12,985 nt of DNA from an uncultured Lachnospiraceae bacterium (lineage in GTDB: Bacteria > Bacillota > Clostridia > Lachnospirales > Lachnospiraceae), in the NCBI GenBank assembly GCA_947177465.1, contig CAMWUP010000027.1, forward strand, positions 1 through 12,985, written 5' to 3'. The notes under the pieces are model-generated. The model ran no database searches, was not told the origin of the DNA, and saw only the letters and a list, made by a program, of their open reading frames with translations. This document shows, piece after piece, positions 6,938-12,985 of the stretch. The translations under genes and the position numbers were made by a program. Position 1 is the stretch's first letter, and each line of letters starts with the position of its first letter.

Positions 6938-8905
6938 TTAATATACATGGCAGCCCCCATAAAAAAATTCCAGAATCTGCTGTGCCGTATATCCGGCATC
7001 TGCCATATTTTTGGCTCCATTCTGGGACATGCCTGCACCATGCCCAAAGCCGCCGCCAGACAATTTATATCCTACCACATTTCCTTTCTCTTGAACAGTC
7101 GAAATCGTAAAGAAACCGCTTGGCAGCAGGCTTTTCATCTCCACACTGCTCCCGTCCTGCCTAAGCACCTTCGCCACACCGTCACAGAGCACATATCGGA
7201 TATTCAGCTCGGTAATCACCTTATAAGTTGCTTTTTCCCCTTCAATCACCAGCTCCTCCGCCACGCCTCCTGCATTTCTGGACACAATTTCTATTTTTTT
7301 AATCGTCCCCAGCTCTGCCGGCTTCTGACTGACATATTCGCCTCCCGAAAATGTCAGAACCTGCAGCCGGTTCGCTGCATACCGGCTTTGTAAAATCTGA
7401 AGGATTTTCCCACTATCAATACCGGATACCTCATAACTCCACCTGTACCATGGTTCCTCTTTTTCAAAATCTGTTTCCGGCGGCGTCTCCAGAAATTGTA
7501 CAAATACTGCTTCATCGCGCATACTCTCCGCCGTATAGAACGATTCCGCTCCATCATATCCCTCTCTGCTGATAGAACGCGCTGTCAGATAGAAAAGCTC
7601 CGGTGCAGTCTGTGAACGCCACACATGCTCATCTGAGCCAAATCCACAGGAGGTAGAATAATAGTAGGTACTGGCAAGCATACCCTCATAATACAAAAGC
7701 TGCCCTGCCGTTTCCTTTACCGCCGTGGTCGTGGTATTCTGCTCCATAATATTATTGTACACCTGATAACCTGTGCTGTCGTCCACATGTGCACCCACAT
7801 CCGGCAGTCCCGGTGAGAGCATATGAGCATAGGCATAGGTTCTGGCACAAATTGCCTGCGCTTTCAGGGCTTCCAGCGGATACCCCGCAGGCATCTCGCT
7901 TGGCACTACAGCATAGAGATATTCCTCCAGCAGCACTTCATTTATGACTACAAACCCCTTTTCCGTCAGACATATCTCCATGGTTCCCCTGTAAGCCGGC
8001 GTTCCCTGACTTCTGTTTACAGACGGCAGGCTGATTTTTGCAGTCAGTGATGAAGGTATTACATAAATACGGCTGCTTCCATTCTCTCCAGAAAAATAGG
8101 GACTGTCTGCCGATATCACCACGCTTTCTCCTGCCGCATGTTCTTCCTGTCCCAAAGTATTGGGCACATCTGCATCGCCAGCCGACACAATTCCCGTCAC
8201 CGGTTCTCCATAGTAAATGGTATATGACGCATCACAGGAAAGCGTTACCATTTCATGATAAGCTCCCGCATAATCGCTGTTTTTTATCTGCACTCGTATA
8301 TACTGCATGGTTTCGTCTCTGGTTATCAGTACACCGCAGATTTTACCGTCCTCCATGACAAAATCCGCATAGCTGTAGCCAATGCGGATATCCCGCTCCG
8401 TACCTGCCCGAAGCTCTCCATACAGCATATAAAACCTGACATTCTCAGCAAAGGGAATCAACCCCAGATTTTCAAGCTCCACACCTTTTTCTGCTTCCAC
8501 ACTGATAACCTTGCCGCTCACTCTTTCACCTGTCTTTAAAAAGATTCTGCTCACGGCGCCGTCAGTCAACGTCACATCGGCAAGCTGTCCGGCGCTCACT
8601 GCAAGAGAGTCCGGCAAATTACACTCCACTCCACTTCCGCTAAAAGGATATTTCCTGTTTTCCCTGTCAAAAACACCAATGTAAGTATTTGCAATCTCTG
8701 TTATGTACACATTATACAGTTCTTCCGTCACGGACGCCTGCGGCGGCGTTTCCTCCTTCTTTTTTTTCTCTCCGCTTCCGGTTCTGACCAATGCAAGAGA
8801 AAAGGCGATGAGAATCATAAGTCCGATTCCCACCAGACATAAAACCGCTTTTACCTGCATTCTCTGAGACTTATTCCAGTCCGGCATATGATTCCATATT
8901 TGCAA
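6938..8905 (-). CDS. SpoIID/LytB-domain membrane-anchored protein (putative peptidoglycan lytic transglycosylase)
   Basis: The C-terminal half is a SpoIID/LytB domain. SpoIID is a lytic transglycosylase that cuts glycan strands lacking stem peptides during engulfment; LytB-type relatives act with cell-wall amidases. The 655 residues start with a basic segment and one membrane helix (about 19-40), then a Lys-rich linker (46-51), so the bulk should lie outside the membrane. Residues about 60-295 form a beta-rich region I do not recognise. The SpoIID core begins near 296: INEVLLEEYLYAVVPSEMP (321-339, with putative catalytic Glu337), YPLEALKAQAICARTYAYA (342-360), and the C-terminal GHGAGMSQNGA (621-631). 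Canonical SpoIID is about 340 residues, so this is a long version. The zinc-binding Cys/His set described for Clostridioides difficile SpoIID is not evident (residues 372-383). TTG at 8905 follows AGGA (8916-8913) by 7 bases; ATG at 8887 is an alternative. It appears to form an operon with the YihY-family gene. Confidence 0.9.
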   Translation of the reverse strand: MQIWNHMPDWNKSQRMQVKAVLCLVGIGLMILIAFSLALVRTGSGEKKKKEETPPQASVTEELYNVYITEIANTYIGVFDRENRKYPFSGSGVECNLPDSLAVSAGQLADVTLTDGAVSRIFLKTGERVSGKVISVEAEKGVELENLGLIPFAENVRFYMLYGELRAGTERDIRIGYSYADFVMEDGKICGVLITRDETMQYIRVQIKNSDYAGAYHEMVTLSCDASYTIYYGEPVTGIVSAGDADVPNTLGQEEHAAGESVVISADSPYFSGENGSSRIYVIPSSLTAKISLPSVNRSQGTPAYRGTMEICLTEKGFVVINEVLLEEYLYAVVPSEMPAGYPLEALKAQAICARTYAYAHMLSPGLPDVGAHVDDSTGYQVYNNIMEQNTTTTAVKETAGQLLYYEGMLASTYYYSTSCGFGSDEHVWRSQTAPELFYLTARSISREGYDGAESFYTAESMRDEAVFVQFLETPPETDFEKEEPWYRWSYEVSGIDSGKILQILQSRYAANRLQVLTFSGGEYVSQKPAELGTIKKIEIVSRNAGGVAEELVIEGEKATYKVITELNIRYVLCDGVAKVLRQDGSSVEMKSLLPSGFFTISTVQEKGNVVGYKLSGGGFGHGAGMSQNGAKNMADAGYTAQQILEFFYGGCHVY

Positions 8906-8933
8906 ATTCTTATCCTGCCCTTTTCAGATTTTG

Positions 8934-8965
8934 AAAAGAGAGCAGCCGAAAAGCTGCTCTCTTTT
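8934..8965 (-). terminator. Terminator after the 6S RNA candidate (near-symmetrical, possibly bidirectional)
   Basis: A perfect 13-bp inverted repeat (8934-8946 with 8953-8965) around a 6-base loop, with A residues on one end and T residues on the other. Read on the minus strand it ends in TTTT, closing the structured-RNA transcript; on the plus strand it would look similar. It ends 28 bases before the TTG of the SpoIID-like gene. Confidence 0.8.
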
Positions 8966-8976
8966 ATCTGTCGTAT

Positions 8977-9164
8977 AACCCCAAAATGCCGGCTCCTGCC
9001 TTTTGACTCCTAGCCGTAGCCAGGTGGGCAACCGCAACCATGCTTTTGCCTTCCCCTGCAATCCTCATATGAGTGGAGGCTTGACAGCCACATGGCGATA
9101 TAGGAATCCCATTTAAAGTAGATGTAGGTTCAAAATTAACAAGAGTTATCGAACATTTCAGGTT
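8977..9164 (-). ncRNA. ssrS: 6S RNA candidate (RNA polymerase-binding regulatory RNA)
   Basis: 6S RNA binds housekeeping RNA polymerase by mimicking an open promoter and is used as a template for short product RNAs. The sequence shows a stand-alone RNA gene: a strong promoter upstream, no open frame, a terminator downstream, and a mature size near 188 nt, normal for 6S. The 5' end AACCTGAAATG (from 9164) pairs with CATTTTGGGGTT near the 3' end, allowing G-U pairs and one bulge, which gives the closing stem. The next part, TGTTCG followed by a short hairpin and TTGAACCTACAT (to about 9124), matches the 5' pattern I recall for Firmicutes 6S RNAs (CCTGA-TGTT ... TTGAACCTAC). Further inside are a GGCAA/TTGCC hairpin and a stem capped by TACG. 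Recognition is by eye and memory; another structured Clostridiales RNA family is the main alternative. A 5'-UTR element for the downstream gene is less likely because a strong terminator intervenes. Confidence 0.72.
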
Positions 9165-9170
9165 ACCTAT

Positions 9171-9199
9171 ATTATAGACAAAAACCTTGCCAATTACAA
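9171..9199 (-). promoter_or_regulatory. Promoter of the 6S RNA candidate
   Basis: Minus strand: -35 TTGTAA at 9199-9194, a 17-base spacer, and a perfect -10 TATAAT at 9176-9171. Position +1 would fall near 9164, exactly where the closing stem of the RNA begins. The upstream bases 9200-9238 are very A/T-rich and could act as an UP element. Confidence 0.85.
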
Positions 9200-9234
9200 G
9201 ACCAAAATACAGGTAATTTATACAATTTTTTTAG

Positions 9235-9261
9235 AAAAAGCCATGGGATAATCCCATGGCT
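9235..9261 (-). terminator. Intrinsic terminator of pckA
   Basis: Minus strand: a perfect 10-bp GC-containing stem (9261-9252 with 9248-9239) and a 3-base loop, followed by a run of T residues (9239-9235). It begins 13 bases after the pckA stop codon and separates pckA from the next promoter. Confidence 0.92.
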
Positions 9262-9274
9262 CTTTTCTTTACCT

Positions 9275-10972
9275 TTACAGGGTATTTGCCTCTGCAACTA
9301 CCTTCTTCAATGCCTCAAGCGCTTCATCAGGAAGCTTATCATAGCCTTCCTTCTTGGTTGCAAAGCCCTCTACCGCATCTACACGGTTCTGCATAGCGTT
9401 CTTGAGCTGCTCAGCGTAATCCTTGTCAGACAAGTCTACGTTGAAATCGCCCCAGTTCATGATTTCAATATCGGAGAAGGGTCCCCACTTCTCAAAGGTT
9501 GCTTTTCCTTCTACGATGCTCTCCAGAATACCAAGCGTATCGGCAGGTTTTACCTTCTTGCCCATGAAATCGCCGGTATTGATGATGTAACAGTCAACGT
9601 TCTTCTCTTCTACCAGTTTCTTAAACTTCTCATAGTCGTTTGCAAGCGGATATGTTCTGAAGGGATTTGCATAAGGCACAATACGAAGTGCATTCAAGTC
9701 GGTGCCTGCTGCCACACGCTCTGCCGTAGAAGTCTTGGTTGCAAGCGTTGCCCCCATAACAGAAGCAAGTGCGGAACCTTTCAGCTTCACTACGGGAGGA
9801 ATGGTCGGGTCCTTCATAATCCAGAAAATAGCGTTTACAGGAGCGTCAATCTTATCCACGCGGTTCGGAGACCAAAGCTTGGATTTGATGGCACGTCCGT
9901 TTCCGTTTCTGATATCCTCTGTCACAAGCTGGATTTTACCATTTTCATCCAGTGTTGCAGAGCAGTTCTGTGCAGAAAGAAGATACTCGTTGTCAGGGCA
10001 GCCCGTCGGATAGTCTGCCGTCTTGTCAAAGTAAGTCGGCTCCAATGCAACAGAAGCACATGTATCGGTATTGATGATAAATGCATCATCATGCAGTACC
10101 TTGATTTCATATTTGCCGCCATGCTTTGCATGGGTCAGCGTGGACTTGCCGGAACCTGACAGACCATATACGGAAGCAACAAACTTTCTGCCGTCGGGAA
10201 GCAGGTATTCCTTCTGTCCGCCGTGGCAGGAAGCATAGCCGTTTCTGTTTGCAAGCGCCCATGCCATGGTCAGCGTACCCTTTTTGTGCTCGCCAAAGTA
10301 TCTCATACCCAGAATTGCTGCGCAGTTCTGATTTGTGTCAAAATAGCACAGAGTTAAGGGGTCGCTTAAGCAGCTGTAGTCTACATCCGGTCTGTTGCCC
10401 GGCACCCACTGCGGGTCGGAGAAAATGTAGATATCCGGCTCATTGCCGTCGCCTACCGGCTTGGAGTTTCTGTACATTTTTACATATTCATCGGACATAT
10501 ATTGGAAGTTAATCATCCAGTTGTAGAGAATATTCTCTTCCCCTTCAGGAATCAGAAGATGCGCCTTCACCATAAACTCAGGGTCAAGACCTACGAAGCA
10601 CTCTGCATGGTACATGGTTTTCCAGCGTGTCTCATAAACCGCATCCATAACTACCTTATCCAGCTTTGCTTCATCAACGCCAGGCTCTCCCTTGATGCGG
10701 CGTGCTGCTGCATAACGGCCTGTTACAGCGCCATCGTTAAAAAGAAGCACCTTTGCATCCTTCTCAAGACCAAAGGTCTCGCCATCCTTTACGGGCATAT
10801 CTGTCACAACGGTTCCCGGGGAATTCTTTGCCAGCTCATAGGCTTCCTTCAAAGTGTTTACTTTCACTACATTGTTTCCGTAAAAAGCAGCCTCAATAAT
10901 GGAACGGGTCTTGGAAAACCCTACCTTACCGGCTCCGATTTCGGAAATTGGATAATACGCTTTTGTTGACAT
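9275..10972 (-). CDS. pckA: Phosphoenolpyruvate carboxykinase (ATP)
   Basis: This cytosolic enzyme interconverts oxaloacetate + ATP and phosphoenolpyruvate + CO2 + ADP. It is gluconeogenic in many bacteria, but in gut anaerobes it may run in the carboxylating, ATP-forming direction. The 565 residues align with the ATP-type family at LGMRYFGEHKKG (221-232, equivalent to the GEMKKG metal/substrate lysine region), the SCHGG histidine (248-252), the P-loop GLSGSGKST (270-278), the HDD metal-binding motif (294-296) and YIINTGDFMGKKV (462-474). It is divergent: the usual TGRSPKDKF arginine motif near the N-terminus reads TGRYAAARR (84-92), and the segment after the P-loop lacks the usual GDDEHGWD pattern. 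It is somewhat longer than the common 520-540 residues. The ATG is 7 bases from AAGGAGG (10986-10980), a near-perfect site that predicts high expression. It is monocistronic, with its own promoter, hairpin leader and terminator. Confidence 0.95.
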   Translation of the reverse strand: MSTKAYYPISEIGAGKVGFSKTRSIIEAAFYGNNVVKVNTLKEAYELAKNSPGTVVTDMPVKDGETFGLEKDAKVLLFNDGAVTGRYAAARRIKGEPGVDEAKLDKVVMDAVYETRWKTMYHAECFVGLDPEFMVKAHLLIPEGEENILYNWMINFQYMSDEYVKMYRNSKPVGDGNEPDIYIFSDPQWVPGNRPDVDYSCLSDPLTLCYFDTNQNCAAILGMRYFGEHKKGTLTMAWALANRNGYASCHGGQKEYLLPDGRKFVASVYGLSGSGKSTLTHAKHGGKYEIKVLHDDAFIINTDTCASVALEPTYFDKTADYPTGCPDNEYLLSAQNCSATLDENGKIQLVTEDIRNGNGRAIKSKLWSPNRVDKIDAPVNAIFWIMKDPTIPPVVKLKGSALASVMGATLATKTSTAERVAAGTDLNALRIVPYANPFRTYPLANDYEKFKKLVEEKNVDCYIINTGDFMGKKVKPADTLGILESIVEGKATFEKWGPFSDIEIMNWGDFNVDLSDKDYAEQLKNAMQNRVDAVEGFATKKEGYDKLPDEALEALKKVVAEANTL

Positions 10973-11007
10973 ATTACGTCCTCCTTCAATAAGTATCTAT
11001 TATTGCC

Positions 11008-11074
11008 GCAGTAACGGCATACTGCCTCTTTTTATGTGGAATACCGCATCGCGGCAACGCCGTCCTGCTATTCC
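11008..11074 (-). promoter_or_regulatory. Hairpin-rich 5' leader of pckA
   Basis: The pckA transcript would carry a leader of about 110 bases. It contains a hairpin with perfect 6-bp arms at 11025-11020 and 11013-11008, and upstream of it a larger stem (GGAATA at 11074-11069 with TATTCC at 11043-11038) enclosing a small CGGC/GCCG stem (11062-11059 with 11055-11052). I do not recognise a riboswitch class. The structures could stabilise the mRNA or be a regulatory element; no terminator-type T-run is present. Confidence 0.45.
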
Positions 11075-11087
11075 CCATATCACGCTT

Positions 11088-11116
11088 ATTATCTCAAAGC
11101 ACCTGCTAAAAGTCAA
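11088..11116 (-). promoter_or_regulatory. Sigma-A-type promoter of pckA
   Basis: Minus strand: -35 TTGACT at 11116-11111, a 17-base spacer, -10 GATAAT at 11093-11088. Each hexamer is one base off consensus. Start of transcription would be near 11081. The rest of the 243-base gap, 11117-11215, shows a GCGGC/GCCGC mini-hairpin and a short palindrome near 11158-11169, but no convincing T-tailed terminator for the upstream peptidase gene. Confidence 0.85.
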
Positions 11117-11215
11117 TAACGGACGGTTAAATTTTATAATGATTTCACATTTTTTGTAAGCTCTTACACCCTCGTCGCGCGGCATCTGCCGCCAAAATGC
11201 TGATATTGTCTTTTT

Positions 11216-12985
11216 CTACACTTCTCTTGTAGCTTCTGCCAGCCATGTACGCTCCTCTTCATTTAGATACGGCGCAATTTTTTCATACACCTTTTTGTGA
11301 TAAAGATTGAGATACGTTCTTGTTTCTTCTGTCATATATTTCACGTCGATGGCATCCAAATCAATCGGCGCGTAGGTCAGCGTCTCAAAATACATAAACT
11401 GTCCGTCCGTATTTTTTACGCCGTTTTTTGCAACCATCACATTTTCGATTCTGATGCCGTGGCTTCCCTCTATATACACGCCCGGCTCGTTTGTCACATC
11501 CATCCCCGCTTCCATCACGGCTTCCGCGGCTCCTTCCGCAAAACGCCAGCGAAGTCCCTGCGGCCCCTCATGCACGTTCAGGATATAGCCCACGCCATGC
11601 CCCGTTCCGCACTTATAGTCCATATGCATATTCCAGAGCGGCGCCCTTGCCAGGATGTCCAGATTACGCCCCGTACAGCCGTACAGCCACTTCGCATGGC
11701 TTAAATTCAACATGCCCGCTGCAACTGCCGTATAGTGACATTTGATTTCGTCAGAAATGGGACCGAGGACAATGGTTCTCGTCACATCCGTAGTTCCTCC
11801 CATATACTGTCCGCCGGAATCTACCAGAAGCATACCCTCCGGCTTTAGCACCTTAAAGCTCTCCGGCGTCGCCTCATAATGCATCATGGCCGCATTTTCT
11901 TTATAACCGGAAATGGTGTGAAATGACAAATACAGAATTTCCGGTATCTGCCTTCTTAAGCCTTCTAAATAGTCTGCCGCAGTTATCTCTGTTATCTCCA
12001 ACTTGCCGATATTCTGTTTCAGCCAGTAAATAAACTTTGTAACCGCCACACTGTCCTTAATATAAATCTTTTCCATGTTGGCAAGCTCGGTTGCGTTTTT
12101 TACCGCCTTTTTCAGTTCAGTCGGGTTTTTCCCATCCACTACCTTCGCACCTGCCGCTGCTTTTTTGTAGAGACAATAGCTGCAATGCCGTTTATCCAGC
12201 ATGATTTTTGTGTCTTTTCCGGCTTCTTCTTCCAAAAAAGCCATAACATTGTCGTAAGGGCGGACGGCAATGTGATTCTCTTCTAAATATTTCTTTGTTT
12301 CTTCGCAAAGAGCCTCTTCCTGAACAAAAAGGATACTCTCACCTTCTCCGATATACCCGTAAGAGAGCGCTACCGGATTACACTCTACATCACTGCCGCG
12401 CACATTGAAAAGCCACATTAAATCATCCAGCTTTGTCAGCAAAAGTCTGTCTGCACCGCCTTTTTTCACCTCTTCCATCACGGAGGCAAGCTTTTCCTTT
12501 GTGCTCATACCGGCAATTTCGTCGGACAGCACATGCAGCTTTTCACAGGACATTGCAGGACGCTCTTTCCATACTGCTTCTGCCAAATCCTTGACATATA
12601 CAAAAGAAATCTTCTTTTCTGCAAGCTTCTTCTCCAGCAGAACGCCTTCTGCGGCCGGCACTACCCTGCCGTCAAAGCCAAGGGTCTGCCCCTTTTTCAT
12701 ATTTTCCCGCAAAAATTCGTGCAGTGTAGGCACGCCCTCCTCCGCCATGCGGAAAAGGGTAACGCCGGTTCCCGCCAGTTCATTCTCCGCCTGAATAAAA
12801 TATCTGCCGTCCGTCCACAATCCGGCGCCCTCCTGCCATACAAGCAGCGTGCCGTTAGAGCCTGTAAAGCCGCAGAAATATTCCCGCACCGTAAAATAAG
12901 CGCCTACATATTCCGAATTGTGGAAATCCGCCGTCGGAATCATGTAATAATCGATTTTTTCTTTGTTCATGGCATCTCGCAATGC
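11216..12985 (-). CDS. Aminopeptidase P-type Xaa-Pro peptidase, M24B family (5'-truncated by window edge)
   Basis: This dinuclear-metal exopeptidase releases an N-terminal residue from peptides whose second residue is proline. It resembles the long, three-domain, XPNPEP1-like form: two creatinase-like N-terminal domains (roughly the first 300 residues seen) and a C-terminal pita-bread catalytic domain. Counting from the Leu codon at 12982, metal ligands are Asp388 (VDSGGQY), Asp399 (TTDVTRT), His462 (GHGVGYILNVHEGP), Glu499 (TNEPGVY) and Glu513 (RIENV), all present. A TTG at 12982 could be read as a start, but the upstream codon continues the frame as A-L-R-D-A-M, which fits the LRxAM sequence near the start of relatives, so I treat the gene as running off the window, probably by only a few codons. 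Full length would be near 595 residues, typical of this subgroup. No terminator is obvious after it, and its promoter is outside the window. Confidence 0.95.
   Translation of the reverse strand, partial: ALRDAMNKEKIDYYMIPTADFHNSEYVGAYFTVREYFCGFTGSNGTLLVWQEGAGLWTDGRYFIQAENELAGTGVTLFRMAEEGVPTLHEFLRENMKKGQTLGFDGRVVPAAEGVLLEKKLAEKKISFVYVKDLAEAVWKERPAMSCEKLHVLSDEIAGMSTKEKLASVMEEVKKGGADRLLLTKLDDLMWLFNVRGSDVECNPVALSYGYIGEGESILFVQEEALCEETKKYLEENHIAVRPYDNVMAFLEEEAGKDTKIMLDKRHCSYCLYKKAAAGAKVVDGKNPTELKKAVKNATELANMEKIYIKDSVAVTKFIYWLKQNIGKLEITEITAADYLEGLRRQIPEILYLSFHTISGYKENAAMMHYEATPESFKVLKPEGMLLVDSGGQYMGGTTDVTRTIVLGPISDEIKCHYTAVAAGMLNLSHAKWLYGCTGRNLDILARAPLWNMHMDYKCGTGHGVGYILNVHEGPQGLRWRFAEGAAEAVMEAGMDVTNEPGVYIEGSHGIRIENVMVAKNGVKNTDGQFMYFETLTYAPIDLDAIDVKYMTEETRTYLNLYHKKVYEKIAPYLNEEERTWLAEATREV

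Noticed and set aside
8977..9164. Cobalamin-type or other riboswitch for the downstream SpoIID-like gene
   Set aside because: A stretch around 9100-9120 slightly resembles a cobalamin-box fragment (AAATGGGATTCC), but other conserved boxes are missing and a strong terminator separates the RNA from the gene; 6S RNA fits the length, ends and promoter better.
11158..11169. Palindrome GTAAGAGCTTAC as terminator of the M24 peptidase gene
   Set aside because: The stem is short with almost no loop and is followed by A residues, not T residues, on the minus strand.
11000..11185. Short 61-residue minus-strand ORF upstream of pckA
   Set aside because: It overlaps the pckA promoter and leader hairpins, has no good ribosome binding site and no protein-like features; chance ORF.
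12980..12982. TTG at 12982 as true start of the M24 peptidase
   Set aside because: The frame continues to the window edge and the ALRDAM sequence resembles internal N-terminal sequence of relatives; no ribosome binding site can be seen because the window ends three bases upstream.
1..12985. Plus-strand ORFs, for example at 261-704, 3634-4107 and 10502-10969
   Set aside because: All lie opposite well-supported conserved genes and their translations are Cys/His/Pro-rich with no recognisable motifs, as expected for antisense shadows.
1..12985. CRISPR arrays, transposases, phage genes, toxin-antitoxin or defence systems
   Set aside because: I found no regularly spaced repeats and no protein of these families; all large ORFs have clear housekeeping assignments.

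Overview
The window reads as a chromosomal segment of a Gram-positive, spore-forming-lineage Clostridia member, most likely a Lachnospiraceae-like gut anaerobe. The grounds are a T-box-controlled phenylalanyl-tRNA synthetase operon, strong AAGGAGG-type ribosome binding sites, a SpoIID/LytB-domain protein, a Firmicutes-style 6S RNA candidate, and M18 and M24 peptidases with moderate-GC coding DNA. The assignment to this group is inference from family resemblance. Every gene I can support lies on the minus strand, so the window is best read from high to low coordinates.

Layout in transcription order: (1) 12985-11216, an aminopeptidase P-type M24 metallopeptidase whose first codons lie outside the window. 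(2) 11215-10973, an intergenic stretch with a clear sigma-A-type promoter and a hairpin-rich leader for pckA. (3) 10972-9275, ATP-type PEP carboxykinase followed by a strong terminator. (4) 9199-8934, a promoter, a roughly 188-nt structured RNA that I call 6S RNA (ssrS), and its terminator. (5) 8905-6938 and 6913-6047, a two-gene unit: a long SpoIID/LytB-domain protein starting with TTG and a YihY/BrkB-family membrane protein starting with GTG. (6) 6058-5716, a probable terminator stacked against a promoter, then a phenylalanine T-box leader ending in a terminator. (7) 5715-5536, a structured 180-nt spacer of unknown nature. (8) 5535-1, the operon pheS, pheT, M18 aminopeptidase, queA; queA leaves the window at its 3' end.

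How the parts work together: the T-box leader should sense uncharged tRNA-Phe and set transcription of pheST. The downstream M18 peptidase and queA appear to ride on the same transcript, with gaps of 36 and 30 bases and then a 4-base ATGA overlap. This links aminoacyl-tRNA supply, amino-acid release from peptides and tRNA modification. pckA and the 6S RNA each have their own promoter and terminator. Nothing visible promotes the spoIID-like/yihY pair; it may use a sporulation sigma factor or read-through.

I see no mobile element with a transposase, no CRISPR array, no tRNA or rRNA gene, no phage genes and no defence system. This is mostly conserved housekeeping DNA. The parts that merit a second look are non-coding: the 6S RNA, the spacer between the phe T-box and pheS, and the pckA leader.
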